Source: Eubacteriales bacterium
Lineage (GTDB): Bacteria; Bacillota; Clostridia; Eubacteriales; Anaerofustaceae
NCBI GenBank assembly: GCA_024685545.1
Contig: JAIKVR010000072.1
Coordinates: 1-64,000, forward strand
Length of the DNA: 64,000 nucleotides
Direction of reading: 5' to 3'
This document shows positions 34,824 through 42,862 of this stretch, piece after piece (position 1 is the stretch's first letter; the number at the start of each line of letters is the position of its first letter). A program made the translations under genes and the position numbers. The notes below the pieces were generated by a model. It did not search any database. It saw only the letters and a list, made by a program, of their open reading frames with translations, and was not told the DNA's origin.

Positions 34824-36010
34824 ACTCCAGCCTCCTTTTTCCTGATAAAGTCTTCATAAAGCGGAGACATGCTTCTGAGCCGCTCTATTATATGCTTTAA
34901 TGTATCTACCGTAAAATCTATTTCCTCTTTTCTCGTTTCCTCGGACAGCGTCAGTCTCAGAGAGCCGTGTGCGATTTCATGAGGACGTCCTATAGCCAGA
35001 AGAACATGTGACGGATCCAGCGAACCTGATGTGCATGCGCTTCCTGAGGAAGCGCAGATGCCATACTGATCCAATAACAGAAGCATCGATTCGCCTTCGA
35101 TGAAGCGGAAACAGAAGTTTACGTTGTTGGGCAGTCTTTTTGATCTGTCGCCGTTCAGCAGGGCATATGGTATCTCATTTTCTATACGGCCGATCAGATA
35201 ATCCCTGAGTTCTCTCTCGTATTTTGCCCTTTTTTCCAGGCTTTCCGCCGCCAGTTCGGTAGCCTTGGCGAGGCCGACGATACCGGCCACATTGGTCGTA
35301 CCGCCTCTCTTTCCCCTTTCCTGAGAGCCACCATGGATCAAGGGTTCGATTTTTATTCCGTTTCTGATATATAGGAATCCTATTCCTTTTGGAGCGTTGA
35401 TCTTATGACCGCTGACGCTCAGCATATCGATCCCAAGCTCTTTTACGTCTATCGGAATATGTCCGTAGGCCTGAACTGCGTCCGTATGGAACAATATCCC
35501 GTGCTCATGGGCGATGCGTCCGATTTCTGCGATCGGTTCGATGGTGCCGATCTCATTGTTGGCGAACATAACTGAGATCAGTATCGTGTCCGGACGGATA
35601 ACCGCCTTAAGTTCTTCGAGACTGATCAGACCGTTTTCATCTACACTCAGATATGTGATGTCAAAACCGCTTCTTTCCAGGTAATTGCATGCATTGAGGA
35701 TCGCATGATGCTCGATCACAGTCGTTATGATATGTTTCCCCTTGCTCTTAAGGGCAAATGCCGTCCCTTTCAGTGCCCAGTTGTCGGATTCACTGCCTCC
35801 CGACGTGAAGTATATCTCGTCCGCAGAGGCATTAATAAAGCCTGCGATCTCCTCCCTGGCCTTGCCTACATCCGAATTGATATTTCCTGCAAAAGTATAT
35901 GCACTTGCGGGATTGCCGAATAATTCACCGAAATAGGGACGCATTGCCTCTATAACTTCAGGAGAAGTCTTCGTTGTCGCAGCGTTGTCCAAATAAATAA
36001 GCCTGTCCAT
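34820..36010 (-). CDS. iscS: Cysteine desulfurase IscS/NifS-type
   Basis: A 396-residue PLP enzyme that takes sulfur from cysteine for Fe-S clusters and possibly tRNA thiolation. Seen: start motif YLDNAATT, PLP-binding Lys in SGHKINAPKG, His in ANNEIG...FHTDAVQ region, and catalytic Cys in SSGSACTSGSLDPSH. The long loop after this Cys matches group I (IscS/NifS) enzymes. It leads the iscSU operon under the Rrf2-type repressor encoded divergently. The nitrogenase-like complex elsewhere in the window would depend on such an assembly system. Confidence 0.97.
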   Translation of the reverse strand: MDRLIYLDNAATTKTSPEVIEAMRPYFGELFGNPASAYTFAGNINSDVGKAREEIAGFINASADEIYFTSGGSESDNWALKGTAFALKSKGKHIITTVIEHHAILNACNYLERSGFDITYLSVDENGLISLEELKAVIRPDTILISVMFANNEIGTIEPIAEIGRIAHEHGILFHTDAVQAYGHIPIDVKELGIDMLSVSGHKINAPKGIGFLYIRNGIKIEPLIHGGSQERGKRGGTTNVAGIVGLAKATELAAESLEKRAKYERELRDYLIGRIENEIPYALLNGDRSKRLPNNVNFCFRFIEGESMLLLLDQYGICASSGSACTSGSLDPSHVLLAIGRPHEIAHGSLRLTLSEETRKEEIDFTVDTLKHIIERLRSMSPLYEDFIRKKEAGV

Positions 36011-36022
36011 TCTGTCCTCTTT

Positions 36023-36053
36023 CTTATATCCTACTTATTAAGTAGGATATAAG
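36023..36053. promoter_or_regulatory. Rrf2/IscR operator 1
   Basis: A perfect palindrome with 14-bp arms, CTTATATCCTACTT-ATT-AAGTAGGATATAAG. It begins four bases downstream of the iscS -10 box, over the transcription start, so binding would block iscS transcription. Confidence 0.85.
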
Positions 36054-36056
36054 CTG

Positions 36057-36085
36057 ATTATAAGTATATATTCCTATTGTGTCAA
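36057..36085 (-). promoter_or_regulatory. iscSU promoter
   Basis: Minus strand TTGACA (36080-36085), 17 bases, TATAAT (36057-36062). The -35 box is inside operator 2 and the start region inside operator 1. Confidence 0.88.
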
Positions 36086-36090
36086 TAGGA
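36072..36090. promoter_or_regulatory. Rrf2/IscR operator 2
   Basis: TCCTATTG-TGT-CAATAGGA, a second copy of the same palindrome type, sharing the half-site core TCCTA-TAGGA. It covers the -35 box of iscSU and lies just upstream of the regulator's own promoter, so it could control both genes. Confidence 0.8.
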
Positions 36091-36095
36091 TATAG

Positions 36096-36123
36096 TTGAT
36101 TTTCTCAGATATAAGTTTATAAT
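36096..36123 (+). promoter_or_regulatory. Promoter of the Rrf2 regulator gene
   Basis: TTGATT (36096-36101), 16 bases, TATAAT (36118-36123), 30 bases before the start codon. Confidence 0.7.
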
Positions 36124-36152
36124 GGATTTATCATATCTGCGGGAGGCAAAGT

Positions 36153-36581
36153 ATGATCGTTTCAACTAAAGGACGCTATGCGATGCGCGTAATGATAGAT
36201 TTGGCACAGCATAACAGCGATGGTTCCATTCCTTTAAAACAGATCGCCGACAGGCAGGGCATTTCCGAAAAATACCTGGAAGCCATACTGAGAGCGCTGG
36301 TCGAAAACAACATTGTATCCGGTGTTCGAGGCAGGGACGGAGGCTACAGTCTCTCACGCGATCCCAGCGAACTTACGGCATGGGAAGTGATATTTGCAGT
36401 AGAAAAGGATTTCTATGCAGTCACCTGTCTTAGTCCGGGAGCCGAAACGTGCAAGAGAGAAAAAGAATGCGCCATCCTGCCAATGTGGAAGGAGTTTTAT
36501 GAAGTAGTAAAGGACTTTTTCGGGAAATATACGATACAGGATCTTGCAGAAGGGATAGCTACCAGCCCTGTAATCATATAA
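36153..36581 (+). CDS. iscR: Rrf2 family regulator, IscR-like
   Basis: A 142-residue winged-helix regulator. N terminus MIVSTKGRYAMR with helix-turn-helix IADRQGISEKYLEAILRAL is classic Rrf2. Three Cys lie in one segment (CLSPGAETCKREKEC), spaced C-x7-C-x5-C, close to the cluster ligands of IscR, so it probably senses Fe-S status. GGGAGG precedes the ATG. Its divergent position from iscSU and the two shared palindromes indicate repression of iscSU, and perhaps of itself, when clusters are plentiful. CymR-type cysteine sensing is a less likely alternative because CymR lacks these Cys. Confidence 0.93.
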   Translation: MIVSTKGRYAMRVMIDLAQHNSDGSIPLKQIADRQGISEKYLEAILRALVENNIVSGVRGRDGGYSLSRDPSELTAWEVIFAVEKDFYAVTCLSPGAETCKREKECAILPMWKEFYEVVKDFFGKYTIQDLAEGIATSPVII

Positions 36582-36651
36582 AGTAATAGTGACAGCCTTG
36601 GTACTCCTCAAGCAGCCGTTTATTGATCTCATATAATTGGATATTGTTTAC

Positions 36652-36683
36652 AAATGGACAGGTCTCACGACCTGTCCATTTTT
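36652..36683. terminator. Bidirectional terminator between the Rrf2 gene and the feo operon
   Basis: A perfect 12-bp inverted repeat AAATGGACAGGT with a six-base loop followed by TTT on the plus strand; the mirrored A-run gives a short T-run on the minus strand. Confidence 0.82.
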
Positions 36684-36690
36684 CAATATC

Positions 36691-36855
36691 CTATATAATG
36701 TCCCGGCTTTGCCTGTTCTTTTTCAGAGACTTGAAGCATGTGTTCCTCATCGGGCACTCCATGCACGCTGAGGAGCAAACACCGTTTTTCTTCATATATC
36801 TGAAAGCGTATATGAACCAGAGCAGAAGAGCTGCAACAATGATAATCTCCAGCAT
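36691..36855 (-). CDS. FeoB-associated Cys-rich membrane protein
   Basis: A 54-residue gene. One N-terminal membrane helix (LEIIIVAALLLWFIYAF) is followed by a basic Cys-rich tail with CSSACMECPMRNTC. This matches the small FeoB-associated proteins found after feoB in Firmicutes, thought to play the part of FeoC. ATG 36855 follows AGGAGG by six bases, and the gene begins nine bases after the feoB stop. A terminator follows it. Confidence 0.9.
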   Translation of the reverse strand: MLEIIIVAALLLWFIYAFRYMKKNGVCSSACMECPMRNTCFKSLKKNRQSRDII

Positions 36856-36864
36856 GATATCCTC

Positions 36865-38850
36865 CTAAAAGAGTCTGGCCGCATAATAGACGATCCCGGC
36901 GCAGACGTAGGCTATTGCGCACTGCCCGGCGACTACGGCTATGGTCTTTGCAGTGCTGCCGAGTTCCCTTTTAATCGCCGCCACAGCCGCCACACACGGA
37001 GTGTAAAGCAGTGTAAAGGCAAGCATCGAACAGGCAGCTTCGTTTGTGAACAGCGACGAGAGTTCCTGCCCGTTCATCAGTACCTGCAGTGTGGATACGA
37101 CAGCTTCCTTGGCCGCGAAACCAGCAGTAAGAGAAGCGCAGATACGCCAGTCTCCCAGCCCTATCGGAGCAAAAAAAGGTGCCAGCAGGCTTCCCAAAAT
37201 CCCAAGAAGGCTCGATGCGCTGTCCTCTGTAACGTTGAGGCGGCTGTCAAAGGTATTCAGGAACCAGATCACGATGCTGGCCATAAAGATGATCGTGAAT
37301 GCCTTACGTATGAAATCCATCGCTTTCTGCTTCATGAGCATGTAGGTCGTCTTAGCGGAAGGCATACGGTAATTGGGCATCTCCATCACGAACGGTGAGG
37401 CGTTTTTTTCGCCTGAAAGCCTTTTGGCCAGTATAGCGTATATGATACCTACGAAGATACCTCCGAAATACAGGCACGCCATCACTAAAAACCGTCTTTT
37501 CGTGAAAAAAGCAGCGGTAAACAGTGTATAGATAGGTATCTTAGCGGAACAGCTCATGAAGGGGGTCAAAAACACAGCCATGTGCCTGTCTCTTTCCGAA
37601 CCGAGGGTTCGGGATGCCATGGCAGCAGGGACCGTGCATCCGAAGCCAATAAGAAGCGGCACGATGCTCTGCCCGGACAATCCGATAGTACGAAGCGGGC
37701 GATCCATAACAAAAGCGATACGGGTCATGTAGCCGGTGTCTTCCAGCATTGACAGGAAAAAGAAGAGAGTCACGATAATCGGTATGAAGGAAAGGACGCT
37801 ACCCACTCCGCTGAATACTCCATCGATGACCATGCTCTTTACCACCGGATTCAATCCGTATGAAGTGAGCGCCCTGTCCACCAACATGGTGAGCCAGTCG
37901 ATCCCCAGTGCCATAAGATCGGAAAGATAAGCTCCGATCACATTGAAGGTCAGGTAGAAGATAGCGATCATAATAAGCGCGAAGACAGGAAGCGCGCAAT
38001 ATTTATTCAGAAGGACTGAGTCTATTTTCTCGCTTCTTTTTCTATCGGGGCTTTCTGCCGGTTTTTTCACGCACCTTGAGCAAAGCTCCTCGATGAAGCT
38101 ATAGCGCATATCGGCGATGGCTGCGTTGCGATCAAGGCCAGATTCGTCCTCCATCTCCTTAACGCTGTGCTCGATGAGCTCTTTCTCGTTATCATCCACT
38201 GAAAGCTTGTCGATAATGTCAGAGTTGCCCTCTATGAAATTCATCGCGGCAAACCGCGGAGACATTCCGGCATTCTGTGCGTGATCCTCGACAACATGGG
38301 TCACAGCGTGTATACAACGGTGCACCGGGCCAGGCCTGCAGAAATCATATATCTTAGGTTTTTCCCTGTTTTTTGCTGTTTTTACAAGAATGCGCCTGAG
38401 TTCGCTGACGCCTTCCCCCTTCGATGCCACTATCGGCACCACAGGTATGCCCAGTCCTTCACTTAAGGTTTTTATATCTATATAGCCACCGCCTGCACGT
38501 ACTTCATCCATCATGTTCAGTGCCAGTACAACAGGTCTGCCCATTTCTACAAGCTGCAAGGTCAGGTACAGGTTGCGCTCAATATTCGTAGCGTCCACGA
38601 TGTCAATAATCGCGTCAGGGTCGTTATTGAGGATGTAATCCCTCGTAATAATCTCTTCCGAGGAGTATGGGCGAAGGGAATAAATACCGGGAAGATCTGC
38701 GATAGTAAGATCCTTATCTCCGGAGATCAGCCCTTCCTTCATATCCACGGTCAGCCCCGGAAAGTTCCCTGTGTGCTGATTGGATCCTGTGAGTTGATTG
38801 AATAGAGTAGTCTTGCCGCTGTTCTGATTTCCCGCCAAAGCAAATATCAT
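36865..38850 (-). CDS. feoB: Ferrous iron transport protein B
   Basis: A 661-residue Fe(II) transporter. The N-terminal G domain (1-165) has GNQNSGKTT, the switch Thr near HTGNFPGLTVD, DLPG and NMMD. A helical GDI-like region follows to about 270, then about eight to ten membrane helices with the two gate regions. It overlaps feoA by four bases. Typical anaerobic iron uptake route, supplying the Fe-S assembly genes next door. I see no clear Fur box at the promoter. Confidence 0.97.
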   Translation of the reverse strand: MIFALAGNQNSGKTTLFNQLTGSNQHTGNFPGLTVDMKEGLISGDKDLTIADLPGIYSLRPYSSEEIITRDYILNNDPDAIIDIVDATNIERNLYLTLQLVEMGRPVVLALNMMDEVRAGGGYIDIKTLSEGLGIPVVPIVASKGEGVSELRRILVKTAKNREKPKIYDFCRPGPVHRCIHAVTHVVEDHAQNAGMSPRFAAMNFIEGNSDIIDKLSVDDNEKELIEHSVKEMEDESGLDRNAAIADMRYSFIEELCSRCVKKPAESPDRKRSEKIDSVLLNKYCALPVFALIMIAIFYLTFNVIGAYLSDLMALGIDWLTMLVDRALTSYGLNPVVKSMVIDGVFSGVGSVLSFIPIIVTLFFFLSMLEDTGYMTRIAFVMDRPLRTIGLSGQSIVPLLIGFGCTVPAAMASRTLGSERDRHMAVFLTPFMSCSAKIPIYTLFTAAFFTKRRFLVMACLYFGGIFVGIIYAILAKRLSGEKNASPFVMEMPNYRMPSAKTTYMLMKQKAMDFIRKAFTIIFMASIVIWFLNTFDSRLNVTEDSASSLLGILGSLLAPFFAPIGLGDWRICASLTAGFAAKEAVVSTLQVLMNGQELSSLFTNEAACSMLAFTLLYTPCVAAVAAIKRELGSTAKTIAVVAGQCAIAYVCAGIVYYAARLF

Positions 38851-39074
38851 TCGATCGCCTCCACTTCGATTCTTTTCGCTTCACTTATGAGCAGCGAAAG
38901 CAGATAGCCTCTGATCTTTATCTGGATAGGATCTCCCAGCGGAGCCTCCTTTACCACTGTGACCGATGCCCGCGGCGTGAGTCCCATATCCAGAAGTCTC
39001 AGGCGCAGTGCACCTTCACCGCCAACAGAAGTGATTACTCCGGAGTTTCCGACTCCCAGCTTATCTAATGTCAT
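38847..39074 (-). CDS. feoA: Ferrous iron transport protein A
   Basis: A 75-residue SH3-like protein that assists FeoB on the cytoplasmic side. Start set at ATG 39074 (MTLDKLGVG), four bases after AAAGGAGGG; an upstream ATG eight codons earlier lacks a site. Family motifs: LRLRLLDMGLTPRASV and the final LLSLLISEAKRIEVE. Leads the feoAB-small protein operon. Confidence 0.95.
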   Translation of the reverse strand: MTLDKLGVGNSGVITSVGGEGALRLRLLDMGLTPRASVTVVKEAPLGDPIQIKIRGYLLSLLISEAKRIEVEAIE

Positions 39075-39145
39075 ACGTCCCTCCTTTATAACGAGCATAC
39101 ACCGAAAGCAGGCAGCATTCGGTTTGCTGTTGCTAACTCGATTGA

Positions 39146-39174
39146 ATCATATTTCTTCCCGGTGCTGTTGTCAA
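39146..39174 (-). promoter_or_regulatory. feoAB promoter
   Basis: Minus strand TTGACA (39169-39174), 17 bases, TATGAT (39146-39151). The leader to feoA is about 65 bases. No convincing iron-regulator palindrome overlaps it. Confidence 0.75.
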
Positions 39175-39314
39175 GCCTGTCAGCTTCAAAACAGGATTTT
39201 CCTCTTATACTAATCGATCACATCAGGAACAGGTTCACATGCTTTTCATTTTTTCCTCCGATACACAAGGAAGAAGATTCCATGCGCAATTGCAATAAAA
39301 AACGATACAATATA

Positions 39315-39343
39315 TTGACTTTAATGATTTAGTGCGGTATAGT
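39315..39343 (+). promoter_or_regulatory. Promoter of the amino-acid transporter operon
   Basis: TTGACT (39315-39320), 17 bases, TATAGT (39338-39343), 31 bases before the first gene. The rest of the 39175-39314 interval shows no gene or known RNA. Confidence 0.78.
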
Positions 39344-39374
39344 AGTAAAGTAATTTATCAAAGGGGAGATTATT

Positions 39375-40157
39375 ATGAAGAGATTATTGGTTATCCTGCT
39401 ATGCGCGTTCCTTGTTCTATCCCTCGTATCATGCAGAGAGAAAGAACAGGATAACGTCACCTTTACCGTAGGATTCGATGCTGAGTTCCCACCCTACGGT
39501 TTCCAGAACGATCAGGGAGAGTATGACGGCTTCGACCTCGACCTCGCCAAGGAAGTCTGTTCAAGACGCGGATGGGAGTTCGTCGCCCAGCCAATCGACT
39601 GGAATGCCAAGGACATGGAACTGGAAAGCGGAACTATCGACTGTATCTGGAACGGCTTTACGATGAGCGATGACAGGCTCGATAAATACACCTGGTCCAA
39701 GCCTTATATGGACAACTCTCAGGTCTTTGTCGTATCCGCTGATTCCGGGATAAAGACACAGGCCGATCTGGCCGGGAAAGTCGTAGTAACTCAGGAAGCC
39801 TCCTCTGCTCTGGAAGCGCTCGAAGGGGAAGACTGTGCAGAGCTTACAGCATCCTTTAAAGAATTGCTGGAAGTTCCGGATTACAATACTGCTTTCCTTG
39901 ATCTGGAAGCAGGCGGTGCAGATGCTGTAGCCATGGATATCGGTGTAGCAAAGTTCCAGGTCGAAAGCAGAGGCGGTAAGTTTATCATTCTGGATGAGCC
40001 TATAACAGAAGAAAAATACGCCATAGGGTTCAAGCTTGGCAATACCGATCTGAAGGATAAAGTCGAAGAGACCTTAACAGAAATGTATAAAGACGGCACA
40101 TTCACCAAGATCTCGGACAAATGGGGGCTCACTGATTCCGTCATTTTCGGCGATTAG
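39375..40157 (+). CDS. Polar amino-acid ABC transporter substrate-binding lipoprotein
   Basis: A 260-residue family-3 binding protein. The signal peptide ends in lipobox L-V-S-C (Cys20). FTVGFDAEFPPYGF and DGFDLDLAKEVC are the family 3 start, followed by the ligand-pocket stretch WNGFTMSDDR. This class binds polar amino acids or cystine; which one is unknown. AAAGGGGAG precedes the ATG. It begins a four-gene operon with permease, ATPase and a TrpR-like regulator. Confidence 0.95.
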   Translation: MKRLLVILLCAFLVLSLVSCREKEQDNVTFTVGFDAEFPPYGFQNDQGEYDGFDLDLAKEVCSRRGWEFVAQPIDWNAKDMELESGTIDCIWNGFTMSDDRLDKYTWSKPYMDNSQVFVVSADSGIKTQADLAGKVVVTQEASSALEALEGEDCAELTASFKELLEVPDYNTAFLDLEAGGADAVAMDIGVAKFQVESRGGKFIILDEPITEEKYAIGFKLGNTDLKDKVEETLTEMYKDGTFTKISDKWGLTDSVIFGD

Positions 40158-40190
40158 TATTATTCCGGTCGGTTCAGAGAGAAAAGCGTC

Positions 40191-40841
40191 ATGTCTTTAT
40201 CTGCAATGCTGGAGCTGCTTATCAGGGGATTCAGGATATCCGTCAGCATATTCTGCCTCACTCTCATATTCTCATTGCCTCTCGGGCTTCTGGTCTCTTT
40301 CGGAGCTTCAAGTTCCTCAGCCCTAATAAGACTGCCTATAAAAGCGTATATATCGGTTATGCGCGGAACACCTCTGATGCTCCAATTAATGGTAGTGTAT
40401 TTCGGGCCTTATTACCTGTTCGGACTGACGCTCTTTTCTTCATATCGTTTCACTGCAGCGATCATCGGCTTTGTGGTGAATTACGCAGCCTATTTCGCCG
40501 AAATATACCGCGGTGGGATGCAGGCGATTCCCATAGGACAGTATGAAGCGGCTCAAGCACTCGGCTATACCAGAAGCCAGACCTATGTCAGGATAGTGCT
40601 GCCTCAGATGATAAAAACCGTATTGCCATCTCTCACGAACGAAGTGATCACCTTGGTAAAGGACACTTCGCTGGCTTCCGTCCTGGCTGTCAGTGAGATG
40701 TTTTCCTCAGCCAGGAAGATCGCCTCCGCCCAAACCACGATGCTGCCCTTCGCTTTTGCAGGCCTACTTTATTATATCTTCAGCTTCATTTCGGAGAAGA
40801 TCATGAAGTATTTCGAAAAAAGCCTGAACTACTATAATTAG
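40191..40841 (+). CDS. Polar amino-acid ABC transporter permease
   Basis: A 216-residue HisM/GlnP-type permease with about five membrane helices. The family signatures MRGTPLMLQL and the EAA loop (EAAQALGYTRSQTY) are present; the latter docks on the ATPase. The pore is presumably a homodimer, as only one permease gene is present. The ribosome binding site is weak, so translation may rely on the upstream gene. Confidence 0.95.
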   Translation: MSLSAMLELLIRGFRISVSIFCLTLIFSLPLGLLVSFGASSSSALIRLPIKAYISVMRGTPLMLQLMVVYFGPYYLFGLTLFSSYRFTAAIIGFVVNYAAYFAEIYRGGMQAIPIGQYEAAQALGYTRSQTYVRIVLPQMIKTVLPSLTNEVITLVKDTSLASVLAVSEMFSSARKIASAQTTMLPFAFAGLLYYIFSFISEKIMKYFEKSLNYYN

Positions 40842-40850
40842 GTGCGGCAT

Positions 40851-41609
40851 ATGAACGTTCTTGAAATCGCAAACTTAACGAAAAGCTACAAGGGGAAGAA
40901 GGTCATCCGCGGGATCTCTCTTTCTGTCGGTAAAGGGAAAATCCTTGCGATCATCGGCCCGTCAGGTGCCGGCAAGACTACTCTACTTAGATGCGCCTCC
41001 CTGCTGGAGGAGGCGGAAGACGGTGAAATAACCCTCCAAGGCGAAACCATAGCCTCCTCCATCGAGGGGAAAGCCGCATACTTGCCGGATAAGGAACTCA
41101 ACAAAGCCCGTCGTGCCATAGGCATCGTTTTTCAGAGCTATAACCTTTTTCCCCATTTTTCAGTATTAAAGAACGTCATCGATGCTCCGCTGACGGTACT
41201 GAAGGAAGATAAACGGGAAGCGCGGGAAAAAGCGGAAAAACTCTTAATTATGATGGGTCTTGAGGATAAAATGAATGCGTACCCTTTTGAACTGTCAGGC
41301 GGACAGAAGCAGCGGGTTGCGATAGCAAGAGCTTTGGCCATGGGTCCAAGGGTCATATTTTTCGATGAGCCGACCGGGGCGCTGGACCCGCAGCTTACCA
41401 CACAAATGAGCGGATTGATGCGTTCTCTGGCGGATGACGGCATATCCGTGGTGATTGTTACTCACGAAATGTCCTTTGCCAGAGATACCGCAGACGAAAT
41501 AATCTTCATGGAAAACGGGTGCATCATCGAACAGGGCGAGGCCAGAAAAGTGATAGATGCGCCTGAAAAGGAAAGAACGCGAGAATTTATCTGGGGATCG
41601 GGGAGATAG
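40851..41609 (+). CDS. Polar amino-acid ABC transporter ATP-binding protein
   Basis: A 252-residue GlnQ/HisP-type ATPase. Walker A GPSGAGKTT, signature [14 protein letters not shown], Walker B VIFFDEPTGALD. The ATG at 40851 is preferred because AGGTG lies seven bases before it; a GTG nine bases upstream has none. It sits nine bases after the permease gene. The spacer GETIASSIEGKAAYLPDKE near residue 62 is longer than in GlnQ. Confidence 0.95.
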   Translation: MNVLEIANLTKSYKGKKVIRGISLSVGKGKILAIIGPSGAGKTTLLRCASLLEEAEDGEITLQGETIASSIEGKAAYLPDKELNKARRAIGIVFQSYNLFPHFSVLKNVIDAPLTVLKEDKREAREKAEKLLIMMGLEDKMNAYPFELSGGQKQRVAIARALAMGPRVIFFDEPTGALDPQLTTQMSGLMRSLADDGISVVIVTHEMSFARDTADEIIFMENGCIIEQGEARKVIDAPEKERTREFIWGSGR

Positions 41610-41611
41610 AT

Positions 41612-41914
41612 ATGCAGGAGCACGATAAGACCAAACACCTCAAAGAAAATCTGTTTAAAGCGGTTCTTCAGCTGAGAACTGAAGAAGAAGCGGCAAAATT
41701 CTTCGATGACATATGCACTATCGGGGAGATAGATTCACTTTCCCAGAGGCTTGAAGTAGCCCGGCTTTTAAAAGAAGGAAAGACCTACATTGAGATAGTT
41801 GATCTAGTGGGAGCTTCATCAACGACGATATCCCGCGTCAACCGATGCCTTAACTTTGGTCCCGGCGGATACACGATCGTACTTGATAGAATGGAAGAAA
41901 AGGACAACAGCTGA
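41612..41914 (+). CDS. TrpR-like YerC/YecD family DNA-binding protein
   Basis: A 100-residue all-helical protein of the Trp-repressor superfamily (YerC/YecD). The helix-turn-helix reads TYIEIVDLVGASSTTISRVNRCL near 55-78, preceded by LSQRLEVARLLKEG. It is two bases after the transporter ATPase gene, so it is co-transcribed. That pairing suggests control of this transporter in response to an amino acid, by analogy with TrpR, but the ligand is unproven. Followed by a long hairpin terminator. Confidence 0.9.
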   Translation: MQEHDKTKHLKENLFKAVLQLRTEEEAAKFFDDICTIGEIDSLSQRLEVARLLKEGKTYIEIVDLVGASSTTISRVNRCLNFGPGGYTIVLDRMEEKDNS

Positions 41915-42070
41915 CTGCTTAGAGACGATCGATCTTCTAACAACAGGGATTGTGTCTGCAAACGCTCGCGGGACGGATGAGCATACTGTCCGACAGCATA
42001 TACTCATTCCGCGCTTCAGCAGGTACATGGAGCTCCTCAAACAGGTACCGAGTCCGATTGACTGATGAAG

Positions 42071-42124
42071 AAAAATGCCATGTGAAAAACGATTTTTGCA
42101 TAACTCGTTTACACATGGCATTTA
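42071..42124. terminator. Long bidirectional hairpin between YerC-like gene and truA
   Basis: Perfect 12-bp arms AAATGCCATGTG enclose 27 bases that contain an inner AAACG/CGTTT pairing. T-runs occur on both sides, so it probably ends both converging transcripts. The rest of 41915-42070 holds no gene I can support. Confidence 0.75.
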
Positions 42125-42862
42125 TCATTGATATCTTACTTCCTTCAGGTACAATCCCTGGGGAGGTGCCGTAGGAGCCCCTATGGAGCGGTCACAGGAT
42201 TCCACGATCTGCCTTACCTGTTCCGTAGAGAGCTTGCCCATACCCGCATACATCAGTGTACCGGCGATGATACGTACCATATTGTACAGGAAGCCGTCGG
42301 CTGTGACCGTTATTGCGATAACATCGCCCATTCTGACTACGGTAAGCTCTGTTATATTCCGCACAGTTCCCTTAACGTAGCTGCCCGCAGACATAAAAGC
42401 CGCGAAATCTCTTTTACCTTCTATTTCCTTTGCCGCTGTTTTCATGGCAGTAATATCCAAAGGATATTTCACGTGCCAGGCACGGTTAATATAAAAAGGA
42501 GGCAGCACAGTGGCGTTGTATATAAGATACACGTATGTCTTTTCTTTTGCTCCGAAACGGGAATTGAAACTGAGATCCGCTTCCCTTGCGGAGGTGACAC
42601 GGATATCCTTCGGCAGGTAAAAGTTCAGGCCAGCCACGATCTTTTCGCAGGAGGCAGTGAATTCTGTCTTGAAGTTTGCAGTCTGAGCTATGGCATGAAC
42701 TCCGCTGTCAGTACGTCCGCTGCCGTACAGGATGCTTTTTTTACCTGTAAGTGATAGTATCGCTTTGTTGATTTCTCCCGCTACGGTATTCCCATTAAGC
42801 TGTACCTGCCATCCCGCATAAGCGGTCCCGTCATATGCGACGGTTATCACGATATTCCTCAT
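42125..42862 (-). CDS. truA: tRNA pseudouridine synthase A
   Basis: A 245-residue enzyme that makes pseudouridine at positions 38-40 of tRNA anticodon arms. The catalytic Asp is in GSGRTDSGVHA (near residue 53). N-terminal motif ITVAYDGTAYAGWQ and the C-terminal FLYNMVRIIAGTL match the family. It overlaps ecfT by four bases, as is common in Firmicutes where truA closes the ECF module. Confidence 0.97.
   Translation of the reverse strand: MRNIVITVAYDGTAYAGWQVQLNGNTVAGEINKAILSLTGKKSILYGSGRTDSGVHAIAQTANFKTEFTASCEKIVAGLNFYLPKDIRVTSAREADLSFNSRFGAKEKTYVYLIYNATVLPPFYINRAWHVKYPLDITAMKTAAKEIEGKRDFAAFMSAGSYVKGTVRNITELTVVRMGDVIAITVTADGFLYNMVRIIAGTLMYAGMGKLSTEQVRQIVESCDRSIGAPTAPPQGLYLKEVRYQ

Noticed and set aside
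36023..36053. Intrinsic terminator for iscS or the upstream region
   Set aside because: The stem is AT-rich, has no T-run, and sits over the iscS transcription start; an operator explains it better.
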